Shown: in pieces, positions 8,681 to 18,932 of the stretch
Position numbering within the stretch: the stretch's first letter is position 1
Layout of the letters: each line of letters begins with the position of its first letter
From: Rhodococcus sp. ARC_M6
Lineage (GTDB): Bacteria; Actinomycetota; Actinomycetes; Mycobacteriales; Mycobacteriaceae
Direction of reading: 5' to 3'
Assembly: GCF_022810305.1 (NCBI RefSeq)
Contig: NZ_JALGQH010000001.1
Span: 310,001-374,000 of the forward strand
DNA length: 64,000 nucleotides
Made by a program: the position numbers and the translations under genes
Notes under the pieces: generated by a model
What the model saw: only the letters and a program-made list of their open reading frames with translations
What the model was told of the DNA's origin: nothing
Database searches by the model: none

Positions 8681-8965
8681 GTGACGATCAGCTTGTTCTA
8701 CGGCCTGGTCTTCATGAACTTGCTGTTTGTCACCAGTGCTGTGTGTCTGCTCAAGCCTTCGACGGGCAGTGCTGTGGCCACTGGAGTTGCAGCAGTGGCG
8801 TGGCTGCTGTTCAACGGACCACTCGAGGGGCAGGTGTTGTGGTCGCTCAACCTGCAGCACGGACTAACAGTGTCTGATTTGTTGGGTTTTGTGGCATTCG
8901 GCATTGCAGTCAGAGGATGGATTCGGGTCCGTAGCCGCAGAGAATCCAACAATTCGGTCGACTGA
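8681..8965 (+). CDS. small membrane protein, function unknown
   Basis: A 94-residue hydrophobic protein starting with GTG 13 bp after dcd. It shows about three transmembrane stretches (residues 3-22, 29-47 and 62-80) and a basic, polar C-terminal tail (RSRRESNNS). It is close enough to dcd for cotranscription. I do not recognise a family; it is typical of small actinobacterial membrane hypotheticals. Confidence 0.6.
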   Translation: MTISLFYGLVFMNLLFVTSAVCLLKPSTGSAVATGVAAVAWLLFNGPLEGQVLWSLNLQHGLTVSDLLGFVAFGIAVRGWIRVRSRRESNNSVD

Positions 8966-9048
8966 TGAGTGGCATCTCAGATGTCACGTTGTGGACTCAG
9001 GGGATAGCTGGCGGGATCTTCTCCACTATTCGGGCATAATGGCGTGTT

Positions 9049-9261
9049 ATGTGGTGGATTGTGGGCGGCGTACTGCTCGTGTGGGTGGTGTGTGCCATTC
9101 CGATCGCCATTCTTTTCGGTCGAGCCATTGCGAAGCGTGACCGTGCCGAATTCGAAAGCCGCAATCAAGCGTGGGCGGATCGGACTGTCGCATCGTTCGA
9201 ATCGGATGCATCATCCGAACGTCCGCAAAATGATCGTCGTAATCCACCGCTGATCGGCTGA
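9049..9261 (+). CDS. small single-span membrane protein
   Basis: A 70-residue protein with one N-terminal hydrophobic helix (residues 2-24), then a basic and charged cytoplasmic-type tail (GRAIAKRDRAEFESRN). The ATG at 9049 has no strong ribosome site. The hydrophobic-then-charged layout and positive-inside flank make it plausible as a real membrane-anchored protein. No family was recognised. Confidence 0.5.
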   Translation: MWWIVGGVLLVWVVCAIPIAILFGRAIAKRDRAEFESRNQAWADRTVASFESDASSERPQNDRRNPPLIG

Positions 9262-9292
9262 CATTGCGGGACCTCGTTGGAGGTGAACGTGC

Positions 9293-10816
9293 ATGGAACT
9301 GCCTTCTGATACTCCGGCCGACGTCGTGGCCGCAGCAGCTGCCGGGCCGCGTGTGCCACAATTCGATTCCACACTCGGAATCTCCGTCGCCCCGTCTGTC
9401 GGCTCCGCCCGCCATCGGTTGGTGGCAATCGGGGACTCCCTGAGCCAGGGATTTCAGAGCGGGGCGGTGTTCAACACCGATCTGTCGTATCCGGCGATCA
9501 TCGCGTATCAACTGGGCTGGTTCGACCAATTTCGATTCCCTCGATACGGCGGTCCGGGTGGGCTTCCGCTCAACATCGAACTGCTGCTACGAACGTTGGA
9601 AGAGCGTTTCGGTACAACGACCGACTTGTGGGAGATTCCGCTGGCGCTGTTCGCGGCACGCGGATTCATGGATCAGGTCGAGGACCATTGGGAGCGTGGC
9701 CCGGGCAGTTTCGCTCCCACATTCTCCGCGATCAATCACAATCTCTCGGTGTACGGTTGGGATTTGCGGGATGCGCTGACAAAAACCGCAGCATCCTGCG
9801 AAGCGGCGATGCATCAACCTCACGACGATGTGCTCAGTCAGATCGTCGAGAACAACGGCGAGCGCGCCGCACTGCGGGTACTCCCGCGAGGTACGGATGC
9901 CGAGAAACATATGACGGCATTCGACGCGGCAGCAGAACTGGGCAAGGAGGGGATCGAAACTCTGATTGTCTTTCTCGGCGCGAACAATGCGCTTCGGACG
10001 GTGACAGAGCTTCGGGTGCAGTGGAGCGGCAATAACTTTCGTGACCAAGACGCCAAGCGTGACTACACGGTGTGGCAGCCGAGTCATTTCGCTTCGGAGT
10101 ACGCCGACGTACTCACTGCGATTCGGAGAATCAGTGCACAGCACGTGATCCTTTGTACGGTTCCGCACGTCACGATTGCCCCGATTGCGCGCGGTCTGGG
10201 CGGCAAGGTTGAAACCGGTTCGCGGTACTTCCCGTTCTACGCCCGGCCTTGGGTGCGTGACGAAGACTTTGATCCCCGACGCGATCAGCACATCACCGGA
10301 GCGCAGGCCTGGGCAGTCGACACGGCGATCGACCTGTACAACAAGGGGATCGAGCAGGCCGTGGCGAGTGCGCGACGAGTGGGCAAAGACTGGCACCTCT
10401 TCGATATCGCGGGACTTCTCGAGCGCGTGGCATCGCGAAGGTACATCGCCGACGTCAACGCGCGGCCGTCGTGGTGGACGCCCTATCCAATGCCCAAGGC
10501 GATCACTGATCTTGCGCCGGTACCGGATTCACGGTTTCTGTCCGCTGATGGGAGGGGAGGTCGAGCGTCCGGCGGCCTGTTCTCGCTGGACGGAGTGCAC
10601 CCGACCACGGTGGCGTACGGAGTCCTGGCACAGGAACTGGTGAAGATCATGTCGCTTGCGGGGGTGCAATTCGATTCCGAGACTGTGGATTTCGATCGTC
10701 TGGTCAGACGGGACACACTGGTTCGGACCCCGCCGCAGAATCTCGACGACACTCTCGGGCTCATCGGCTGGGCCGACGAACATCTCGGTCTTCTCAAACG
10801 AATATTCGGGCTGTGA
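9293..10816 (+). CDS. SGNH/GDSL hydrolase family protein
   Basis: A 507-residue protein, longer than simple GDSL lipases. Block I is VAIGDSLSQGF (about residue 44), with the nucleophile serine. A block III-like FLGANNAL lies near residue 224, and the Asp-x-x-His pair is in DGVHPTTVAYG (about residue 428). It should hydrolyse an ester or a related acyl bond. The ATG follows a strong GGAGGTGAAC site. No signal peptide is obvious, so it may be cytoplasmic. The C-terminal region after residue 450 is of unknown function. The substrate is unknown; it ends convergently with the IclR gene. Confidence 0.75.
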   Translation: MELPSDTPADVVAAAAAGPRVPQFDSTLGISVAPSVGSARHRLVAIGDSLSQGFQSGAVFNTDLSYPAIIAYQLGWFDQFRFPRYGGPGGLPLNIELLLRTLEERFGTTTDLWEIPLALFAARGFMDQVEDHWERGPGSFAPTFSAINHNLSVYGWDLRDALTKTAASCEAAMHQPHDDVLSQIVENNGERAALRVLPRGTDAEKHMTAFDAAAELGKEGIETLIVFLGANNALRTVTELRVQWSGNNFRDQDAKRDYTVWQPSHFASEYADVLTAIRRISAQHVILCTVPHVTIAPIARGLGGKVETGSRYFPFYARPWVRDEDFDPRRDQHITGAQAWAVDTAIDLYNKGIEQAVASARRVGKDWHLFDIAGLLERVASRRYIADVNARPSWWTPYPMPKAITDLAPVPDSRFLSADGRGGRASGGLFSLDGVHPTTVAYGVLAQELVKIMSLAGVQFDSETVDFDRLVRRDTLVRTPPQNLDDTLGLIGWADEHLGLLKRIFGL

Positions 10817-10819
10817 CGC

Positions 10820-11572
10820 TCAGCTTGCACGGGAGAGTTCCGGGGATACCATTTTGTCGGCGTATTCACGGAGCAAACCTGACAGTTCGGTGTCCTCGGT
10901 AGATAGTCTACCGGTCGGTCCGATCGCCGCGAGCGCTCCGACGACGCTGTGTTGCGCATCGTGAATCGGTACGGCGACGGCTGACCGGCCCACTCGAATT
11001 TCGTCCACTTCACGAGCCGGCTCCCCGCGTCTGATCCGCGAGAGCTCCAATTCGAGGTGATCCGCATCAATGATGGTGTATGCGGTAACTTTCCGAAGCG
11101 GAAGAACTGCCGGTTCGGTCAGCGAAGCAAGCAAAAGCTTGCCGATGGCAGACGCATGCAGCACGCTGACCAGAGTGCGCTCACCGCTGAGTTCATGATC
11201 AGGATCGCGGTCGACGAGTCTGATCTTTCCGTCGGTGTACGACACGAGGTAGATCCCGTAGCGGAGTTGCTCCCGGAGTTCGTCGAGGATCAATGAGTTG
11301 TCCACGGCCGTGGGTTCGCCTGCTGCTCCAGCTAATTCGCGGGTGCGTCGGCCGAGTGCAAATCCCGAAAGATCCGCGATCCGAACCAGGTAACCATCGG
11401 CGACGAGGATGTTGAGCAGCCGATATGCGGTTGCCGGTGGAATGTCGGCAAGTGCGGCAATGTCTTTGGCTCGTGCGCCGGATCCCAAGCGGGCAACTGA
11501 TTCCAGGAGTGCCAGCGCACGCTGGACGGCTCTCGGTTCATGGCCACCCAGATCACGAGGTCCACCGACCAT
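10820..11572 (-). CDS. IclR family transcriptional regulator
   Basis: A 250-residue regulator. The N-terminal winged helix spans about residues 12-72 (RAVQRALALLESVARLG, then AALADIPPATAYRLLNIL). The C-terminal IclR effector domain includes SAIGKLLLA and the AVAVPIHDAQ block. Its start overlaps the permease stop by one base (TGATG), so translation is coupled to the permease. It probably controls the permease and the divergent amine oxidase operon in response to an amine, amino acid or breakdown product. Confidence 0.87.
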   Translation of the reverse strand: MVGGPRDLGGHEPRAVQRALALLESVARLGSGARAKDIAALADIPPATAYRLLNILVADGYLVRIADLSGFALGRRTRELAGAAGEPTAVDNSLILDELREQLRYGIYLVSYTDGKIRLVDRDPDHELSGERTLVSVLHASAIGKLLLASLTEPAVLPLRKVTAYTIIDADHLELELSRIRRGEPAREVDEIRVGRSAVAVPIHDAQHSVVGALAAIGPTGRLSTEDTELSGLLREYADKMVSPELSRAS

Positions 11573-13098
11573 CAGCGGGCACCCGTCACCGATTCGCCGA
11601 CGGCCGGTTCGCCAACCAGCACTATGTTTCCGGCTGCATCGGTGGCGAATGCCCCCGCACCCGGGAGTACGTCCTCGGTCTCAGGTCTGTCGAAGGCTCC
11701 GACGTGGAGAAGGCTTTTCGGGCTGCGCTGAGCAAGATAGAGCTGCCAGAGTGTGCCCGACATCAGGATCGACAGCACGGCGATGGGCGTGACGTAGGAA
11801 TGGTCGATCATGTTGACATACACCAGATAGCCGAGAGTCACGCCGCCGGCGCCGCTGCCGCACGACGCAGCGGCAAGAATTCCGGGAGTGTGTTCGGTGA
11901 TGCGTGTGAGGAATACGAGGGACGCGATTGCCGTGAGTGTGTAGGCGAGGATGACTGCGCCGCGCACCGTCAGACGCAGATCGTCGAAAATCTCACCTCG
12001 TCCGAGAACCGCAAATGCGCCGCCACCCAGCAGGACTGCGGTACTGACAGCACTCAGTGCGACGTGCGGAGTGCGGAAGACGCTGTGCACGGAAGCGAAT
12101 CGGCGGGGGATAAGACGCTCGATCCCGAACGAATAGATCAGGCGCGAAGCAGCATTCGACGATGCCATCGACGAAGCCAGCCAGGAGCACCCCAACCCGA
12201 TATTGAGCGCGATCACCACTGCCGGGCTGATGCCGGTTGCGGTGCCGTGAAGATAGGCGTTGACCAGAGTATCGCTGCGTCCGGACCACGCTGCCCAGCC
12301 GGCAAAAACGAACAGTCCACCACAGATCAATGGCGTGAGAAGTACTGTGCGCGTGACGGTCACCAGAGGTCGTCGGGCTTCGGGGCCGAAGAATGCGGCG
12401 CTCTCGAAGCCGGCGAGTGCAAATACGGCAGCCAACGCCGTGAGCAACAGTCCGTGACTCGATGTCGGCGGAACAATCTGTGCTTGTTGACTTCCCGACC
12501 CGCCGATCAGCATGAGCGCGATGATGAAGAGCAGTGAACAGGCCTCGACGATCAGGATTGCCCAGGCCGCAAATCTGACGCTGCGGACCAGGGCGCCTAG
12601 TATCAGCGCGGAGATGCCTGCATACAGAGCGGTCACCTGAAATGTGTTGTGCAGGTGTACGCCGCCAAACCCGAGTAGCGCAATGGCTGCTTGTCCACCG
12701 TGATACAAGGTCATAACCGCGCTGCCGAGGTACTTGACCAGCATGGCTACGCCAGTTGTGAGGGCGGCTCGGGTACCGAGTCCTCGGAATACGAAACTGT
12801 GAAGTCCGCCCGACGCTGCCATCCGCTTGGTGAATTGAGATACGCAGAACGCGATCAGAGTCACCAGAACTGTTGCGACGATGATCGTGATCATTCCGCC
12901 GAGCAGGTGTCCATGTGTCAGCATGGTGACGGGTAGGACGACCATCGAGACCGCGGGCGCCGTCGTTGCCACCGATTGCGCCAGTACTTCGGCACCCGAG
13001 AGTTGCCGACGCCCAAGGGCGCGCAGCGGCGAGCGAGCCGGTGGCTGCTTGGCGCGCGCCGCGAAGGACTTCGCGATGGCTTCGGTGAGAGCGGACAT
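11572..13098 (-). CDS. APC-superfamily amino acid/amine permease
   Basis: A 508-residue membrane protein with about twelve hydrophobic helices. An N-terminal consensus-like segment (SGAEVLAQSVATTAPA) and ASGGLHSFV match the helix 1-3 features of the APC family. It likely imports an amino acid or polyamine. Its stop overlaps the IclR start. It is divergent from the amine oxidase, Rid and TatA genes, so a joint amine uptake and oxidation system is plausible. The C-terminal soluble tail of roughly 50 residues is of unknown role. Confidence 0.83.
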   Translation of the reverse strand: MSALTEAIAKSFAARAKQPPARSPLRALGRRQLSGAEVLAQSVATTAPAVSMVVLPVTMLTHGHLLGGMITIIVATVLVTLIAFCVSQFTKRMAASGGLHSFVFRGLGTRAALTTGVAMLVKYLGSAVMTLYHGGQAAIALLGFGGVHLHNTFQVTALYAGISALILGALVRSVRFAAWAILIVEACSLLFIIALMLIGGSGSQQAQIVPPTSSHGLLLTALAAVFALAGFESAAFFGPEARRPLVTVTRTVLLTPLICGGLFVFAGWAAWSGRSDTLVNAYLHGTATGISPAVVIALNIGLGCSWLASSMASSNAASRLIYSFGIERLIPRRFASVHSVFRTPHVALSAVSTAVLLGGGAFAVLGRGEIFDDLRLTVRGAVILAYTLTAIASLVFLTRITEHTPGILAAASCGSGAGGVTLGYLVYVNMIDHSYVTPIAVLSILMSGTLWQLYLAQRSPKSLLHVGAFDRPETEDVLPGAGAFATDAAGNIVLVGEPAVGESVTGAR

Positions 13099-14949
<1,851 letters not shown>

Positions 14950-14982
14950 GGCCTACCCTCCACCACTTCTCGAGGAGACACC

Positions 14983-15654
14983 ATGAAATCTCGCACCACC
15001 AAAATTGTCGCTGCCGCATTCGCTGCCTCAGTCGTGCTCGGCACGGCCACTGCCTGCACGACGGAAACAGCTGAAGCAGACACCGCCAAAAGTTCCTTCA
15101 TCTCGAAGTCGGTACTCGAAGCCGGACAAGCCAATCCGGTGATCGCGCAGGGCGTGGCCATCGGTGGTGACACCGCGATCTACAAGACCAGTGGTATCGG
15201 ACCGTCGGCCGGAAACAAGACTGCACCCGAAGGCACTCCTGAGTCCTACATCGACTCGCAGTTCTCCGGCGGAGTTCTGCCGGCTGGAGTGAGCACCACC
15301 GAGGCGCAAGGCATCAACGTACTCAAGAAGATTCGCGACAATCTCGAAGCCCAAGGTCTGACTCTTGAAGACGTCGTAACAATGCGAGTATTCCTCGACA
15401 ATGCGCCGGGTTCGGACAAGGCGGACTACGCCGGCTGGAATCGCGCCTACCGGCAGTTCTTCGCCAACACGAACCTCGATACCGGGGATACGGAGTTGGT
15501 TCCGATGGGGACGGCGGCACCGATTGCACCGATCGAACGTAACAGTGCGCGCCCCACTCGCTTCGCGCTCGAAGTTGCCGGACTACCGGTAGCGGGGTGG
15601 CTCGTCGAGGTCGAGGTCGACGCTGTGTACCCCGAAGGTAAGGAACCCGCCTGA
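14983..15654 (+). CDS. exported Rid (YjgF/UK114) family protein, probable imine deaminase
   Basis: A 223-residue protein from ATG 14983 with a CGAGGAG ribosome site. The first 30 residues are a signal peptide (KSRTTKIVAAAFAASVVLG) followed by ATAC, a weak lipobox. The remainder is a Rid-like fold, with AQGVAIGGDTAIYKTSG, the NVLKKIRDNLEAQGLTLEDVV helix region (read in parts, about residues 106-126) and MRVFLDN. Rid proteins hydrolyse reactive enamines and imines; most are cytoplasmic. Here the export signal and the upstream Tat amine oxidase suggest it deals with imines made outside the membrane. Its TGA overlaps the ATG of TatA. The function is inferred from family and context. Confidence 0.78.
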   Translation: MKSRTTKIVAAAFAASVVLGTATACTTETAEADTAKSSFISKSVLEAGQANPVIAQGVAIGGDTAIYKTSGIGPSAGNKTAPEGTPESYIDSQFSGGVLPAGVSTTEAQGINVLKKIRDNLEAQGLTLEDVVTMRVFLDNAPGSDKADYAGWNRAYRQFFANTNLDTGDTELVPMGTAAPIAPIERNSARPTRFALEVAGLPVAGWLVEVEVDAVYPEGKEPA

Positions 15655-15851
15655 TGGGTGCGCTCAGCCCAGCCCACTGGGCAATCGTCGCAGTTGTGCT
15701 GCTGGTGTTGTTCGGCTCCAAGAAGTTGCCCGACGCAGCCCGGGGATTGGGCAGGTCGATGCGGATCCTCAAAACCGAAGTCGGTGAACTGCAGTCCGGT
15801 AGCGACCTCGCACTCGACCCCGAAGAGCCGCTGAGCCAGAGCCGTAGATAA
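15654..15851 (+). CDS. tatA: TatA/E-family twin-arginine translocase subunit
   Basis: A 65-residue protein with a short N-terminal transmembrane helix (HWAIVAVVLLVLFG), the conserved hinge FGSKKLPDAARGLG and an amphipathic helix up to about residue 42, then an acidic tail. This is the normal TatA/E layout. It starts inside the stop codon of the Rid gene, so it is translationally coupled. TatC is not in the window. It is probably an additional TatA paralogue serving the Tat substrate encoded two genes upstream. Confidence 0.88.
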   Translation: MGALSPAHWAIVAVVLLVLFGSKKLPDAARGLGRSMRILKTEVGELQSGSDLALDPEEPLSQSRR

Positions 15852-15877
15852 AAGAACCCTCGAGACATGAGACATGA

Positions 15878-15922
15878 GAAAAGGCTGGATGCTTGCACTT
15901 GGTGCGAGCGTCCAGCCTTTTC
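15878..15922. terminator. bidirectional hairpin between tatA and csp
   Basis: GAAAAGGCTGGA (15878-15889) pairs with TCCAGCCTTTTC (15911-15922). The loop itself contains a second pairing of GCTTGCAC with GTGCGAGC. A/T runs flank both sides, so it can end transcripts from the convergent tatA and csp genes. Confidence 0.8.
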
Positions 15923-15948
15923 AGTCTGAAGTCAGACGGGGATCGAAC

Positions 15949-16152
15949 TCAGATGGCGCGAACGTTCTGAGCCTGGGGGCCCTTCTGGCCCTGTCCGATT
16001 TCGAACTCGACCTTCTGGCCCTCGTCGAGGGACTTGTAGCCGCTGCCCTGGATCTCCGAGTAGTGAACGAACACATCCGGTCCGCCACCTTCCTGCTCGA
16101 TGAATCCGAAGCCCTTTTCACCGTTGAACCACTTGACACTGCCCTGAGCCAT
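15949..16152 (-). CDS. cold-shock-domain protein
   Basis: A 67-residue single-domain CSP that binds single-stranded nucleic acid. Both RNA-binding motifs are present: KGFGFIEQ (RNP1, about residue 13) and VFVHYSEI (RNP2, about residue 27). ATG 16152 follows AGGAGAATTT. Typical length and sequence for CspA-like proteins of actinobacteria; likely an RNA chaperone in cold or stationary-phase response. Confidence 0.95.
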   Translation of the reverse strand: MAQGSVKWFNGEKGFGFIEQEGGGPDVFVHYSEIQGSGYKSLDEGQKVEFEIGQGQKGPQAQNVRAI

Positions 16153-16440
16153 AACCAAATTCTCCTGGATCCATCGAGCCGAGCCCTCCCATCGAGAGTT
16201 CGGTCTCACCCTTGATCCTGCCATGCTCTTCTTTCTCTGTCTTCGATAACTTGCACTAAACCCCAACGAGTATGGACATTCGGGACTTTGGTGGTGGAGT
16301 CCCACCCCCGAAATATTGCATCTGACCTGCAACAACGATGCTTTTTGGTGTGTAGTGCTGGCAAGGTGTCGGTAAAGATTTTTTGCTCCCGACGAGTTAT
16401 CGAAGGCCTTCGATCAAGTAGAAAGTGGCGGACGTCTGTG
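16153..16440. promoter_or_regulatory. cold-shock gene upstream region
   Basis: A 288-bp gap with no gene. It contains the csp ribosome site next to the gene and presumably a promoter and 5' leader on the minus strand. An inverted-repeat-like stretch GGACTTTGGTGGTGGAGTCC lies near 16280-16300. I see no recognisable RNA element. Confidence 0.35.
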
Positions 16441-16899
16441 TTATTCGCCTCGTTGAAGAAGGTTCTTCAGCAGTGTCACTGTCACCGTCGAGCTGTTACT
16501 TGCGTCACCTGATCGACTCTTGTCGAGGGGAGATTGTTCGAGTACCGCGCTGTCAGTGAGCGCCTCGAGTACAAACCATCCGAATGAGTGTTGAGAAGAA
16601 GCCACGCTGGAACTGGCAGTCACGGACATGACTATCCGGAGTGCGTCGACAGGGGCTTCGAAAGTGCAGACAATATCGGTGCCCGGCGTTGCCAGGGGCA
16701 TCAACATGCCGGCGGTTTCGTCGATGGCGAGTTCGAGATCGGCGACGGCATCGACGTCGAAACCGTGGTTGAGGGCGATAGTGCCGGTAAATCCGCGCAG
16801 GGTGCTCAATTGTTCCGCTGCTGCGCGTACGCGAACAGTTGCGATTGTGGGGATTGAAGATCCTGCGTCCACTTCGGTCGGGAAGATGGTCACGGGCAT
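16441..16899 (-). CDS. RsbW-like anti-sigma factor / serine-protein kinase (HATPase)
   Basis: A 152-residue protein resembling GHKL-type anti-sigma kinases. The N-terminal beta strands are followed by the helix LSTLRGFTGTIAL and the N-box-like DLELAIDETAGMLM (about residues 54-67), with Glu and Asp in place of a histidine kinase Asn. In this family, RsbW binds a SigB/SigF-type sigma factor and phosphorylates an antagonist. No sigma factor or RsbV-like antagonist is adjacent. The C-terminal G-box is weak, so ATP binding should be checked. A SigB/SigF-like promoter lies about 110 bp upstream. Confidence 0.72.
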   Translation of the reverse strand: MPVTIFPTEVDAGSSIPTIATVRVRAAAEQLSTLRGFTGTIALNHGFDVDAVADLELAIDETAGMLMPLATPGTDIVCTFEAPVDALRIVMSVTASSSVASSQHSFGWFVLEALTDSAVLEQSPLDKSRSGDASNSSTVTVTLLKNLLQRGE

Positions 16900-17007
16900 T
16901 GGTCTCCTGAGTCGAGTTTTTCGGGGTCCAACCTCTTGATGAGTCGGCTGGCGGTTAGGTGTCCGCAGGGTGTCGGGCCAGTGTCGGCCGACCCCTACGG
17001 CTCAGCA

Positions 17008-17033
17008 GTACCCCGTCGAGACTCGGGGTAAAC
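17008..17033 (-). promoter_or_regulatory. SigB/SigF-type promoter candidate for the RsbW-like gene
   Basis: On the minus strand the sequence reads GTTT, 16 bases, then GGGTAC, close to the GTTT-N14-16-GGGTAT consensus of general-stress sigma factors in Gram-positive bacteria. It lies about 110 bp upstream of the RsbW-like start, where autoregulation by the partner sigma factor would be expected. Confidence 0.5.
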
Positions 17034-17058
17034 CGATGGTTATGAAAAATGGCGAAAG

Positions 17059-17075
17059 ACGGACTATCAGTCCGT
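17059..17075 (-). terminator. hairpin downstream of GAF-ANTAR gene
   Basis: ACGGACT and AGTCCGT form a perfect seven-base-pair stem with a three-base loop, followed on the minus strand by CTTT and later a T run. It lies 30 bp after the end of the GAF-ANTAR gene (17105). A second short stem, GACAAA/TTTGTC (17081-17099), is between them. This likely separates that gene from the RsbW-like gene. Confidence 0.55.
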
Positions 17076-17104
17076 TTAATGACAAATACTTGTTTTGTCT
17101 TAAT

Positions 17105-17911
17105 TTAGCGTGCCGTTTCAGTGCGCTTCAGGATCTGCTCGGCGATCACACTCAACTTCTGTTGCGATCGTTGAGACTCCTCCACAAGGACCCGAAACGC
17201 CGATTCGGAATCGAATCCGCGTATTGCCATCAGTATCCCTTTGGCCTGCTCGATCGTCGCCCGGGATTTCATAGCGGTGTTGAGGCCGGCGATCTCGTTC
17301 CGGGCGAACTCGACTTCGCGCGCGACACGAAGCAAGCCTTCGATCGACGTTGTGTAGACACGCACGATCAATGCGTCTAGTTCACTGAATCCGTGGGGGC
17401 GGCGACCGTAGATATTGAGGGCGCCCGCATGTCGCTCGTCGACCCATAACGGTGCAGAAAGGAAACTCTGTACTCCGACATCGCTGAGATGTGCAGTGAA
17501 AGTTGGCCAGCGCGATTCGGATTCGAGGACGGTGGCACTCACGACGGACCGTGTTCGGGCGGCCTCGAGACCTGGCCCTTCGCGGGAGGCGTACTGATCG
17601 AAATCGACCTCGATCACGGCGCTGTCGGTGCTTGCCGCAGTACGAGGAGAACCAGTTTCGGAGAGGCGAGTTACGCCGGCCATGTCGGCGCCGGGGATCG
17701 TATCGACGATGAGGGCACAGACGCGATGCAGAAGTTCATCGGTCATGACATTGCTGCCTAGTTCCGCTGCGATATCGGACAACGCACGTGCCAGTGCATC
17801 GAGTTGGTCGACTACCGTGCTGTTGACCTTGTTGACCTTGTTGACCTTGTTGCCGCGGAGCACGTTGCCGTAGTCGGTATCGAGAAGTTCGACTTCAGTT
17901 CGTTCGGTCAT
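17105..17911 (-). CDS. GAF-ANTAR regulator
   Basis: A 268-residue cytoplasmic sensor-effector. The GAF domain is about residues 45-190 (PGADMAGVTRL, EGPGLEA, SAPLWVDERHAGALNIYG). The C-terminal ANTAR domain is about residues 205-262, with AMKSRATIEQAKGILMAIRG and AFRVLVEESQRSQQKL. ANTAR proteins bind paired RNA hexaloops and prevent transcription termination. Near the N-terminus an exact NKV tripeptide repeat (KVNKVNKVN) comes from a 9-bp tandem DNA repeat. The gene is followed by a hairpin and lies 23 bp downstream of another GAF-ANTAR gene. Confidence 0.85.
   Translation of the reverse strand: MTERTEVELLDTDYGNVLRGNKVNKVNKVNSTVVDQLDALARALSDIAAELGSNVMTDELLHRVCALIVDTIPGADMAGVTRLSETGSPRTAASTDSAVIEVDFDQYASREGPGLEAARTRSVVSATVLESESRWPTFTAHLSDVGVQSFLSAPLWVDERHAGALNIYGRRPHGFSELDALIVRVYTTSIEGLLRVAREVEFARNEIAGLNTAMKSRATIEQAKGILMAIRGFDSESAFRVLVEESQRSQQKLSVIAEQILKRTETAR
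17822..17852. repeat. 9-bp tandem repeat inside GAF-ANTAR gene
   Basis: GTTGACCTT is present three times in a row, followed by a partial fourth copy (GTTG). It encodes NKV repeats on the minus strand. Because the unit is nine bases, copy-number changes would add or remove whole tripeptides without a frameshift. Confidence 0.9.
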
Positions 17912-17934
17912 GGCTACCTCGCACGTGTGTTCTC

Positions 17935-18774
17935 TCAGACGGGGTCATCCTCGGTCGCTCCGAGGATCTTGCGGGCTACCTCAAGTATATTGTCCGATTT
18001 TAGATCGGAAAGTGCTTCGAGTTCGCGAAATGCGGTTGCCGCATCACAATCGTGGCGGTACATCAAAACGCCGACTGCACGCTCGATGTCGACCCGCGCC
18101 TGGACGGCATGGCGCAAAGTGGCAGCGGCCTGATCCCGCCGCTGATCCTGCGACGCAACTTCGAGTGCCTGTCCCAGATAGTCGGCTAGTACGTTCACCA
18201 GGTCACGGTCGCGAGTGGAGTGGTCGATACTGTCCTGCGAGTAGAGGTTGAGTGAACCCACCGGTGAGCGTTCGGCAAAGAGCGGTACTGCCATAAAATC
18301 GGTGAGCTGTGCGGCCCGGGCGGTCATTCCCAGCACGGGCCAACGTTCTTCGAGGTCGTCGACGGACATACGCACGGAGTTGCCTGATCTTGATGCGGTC
18401 AGGCAGGGTCCTTCGTCGAAGGAGTATTGGGCGCGGTCGAAGGCCTCGACCAAGGGATCTGTCGGCGCGACGGTAAAAGGTGTCGTGTCCAGGGTTGCCG
18501 TCACACCGGCGTGGTGAACGCCGGAAAGAAGGTCGACGGCGGCTTCGGTGCATCGAGTCATCAGCTCGATCACACGATCCGGGGTGTCCGCGGAGATATT
18601 CAGGTGGTTCTGGAGCCGGTCCATGCCGATCGGGTCCAAGAAGTGAGCACGTCGAAATGAATCGGACCTGTCTGGAGACGAGCGAGGCTCACGGGAGATG
18701 ACCATTGGTATCGGTTCACGATCTGCGCGCCAGATGACCGCCACCCAATTGTTCTGTGGCATCGACACGTCCAA
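17935..18774 (-). CDS. GAF-ANTAR regulator
   Basis: A 279-residue protein. The GAF domain (about residues 65-205) shows HHAGVTATL, FDEGPCLTA and FMAVPLFAERSPVGSLNLYS. The ANTAR domain (about 215-275) shows ATLRHAVQARVDIERAVGVLMYRH and ATAFRELEALSD. It should bind structured RNA as an antiterminator in response to a GAF-bound signal. The first 50 residues are not family-like, so a start further in (Met near residue 51) is possible. It is 23 bp upstream of the next GAF-ANTAR gene on the same strand, so the two are likely cotranscribed. Confidence 0.82.
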   Translation of the reverse strand: MDVSMPQNNWVAVIWRADREPIPMVISREPRSSPDRSDSFRRAHFLDPIGMDRLQNHLNISADTPDRVIELMTRCTEAAVDLLSGVHHAGVTATLDTTPFTVAPTDPLVEAFDRAQYSFDEGPCLTASRSGNSVRMSVDDLEERWPVLGMTARAAQLTDFMAVPLFAERSPVGSLNLYSQDSIDHSTRDRDLVNVLADYLGQALEVASQDQRRDQAAATLRHAVQARVDIERAVGVLMYRHDCDAATAFRELEALSDLKSDNILEVARKILGATEDDPV

Positions 18775-18932
18775 CCCGGTCGCGCGCCGGAGATGTCCCG
18801 ATATTCGGTAACCTCGACAGTACGCTTGTTCGGCGTCGTCGCGGGCCTCGTGACGAAGTCACCTTGATAGTGCACGCAATGTGGTCATGGTGAACTGAAA
18901 TTTCGACGTCGGATGCGCGAGGAGGTGAACCC

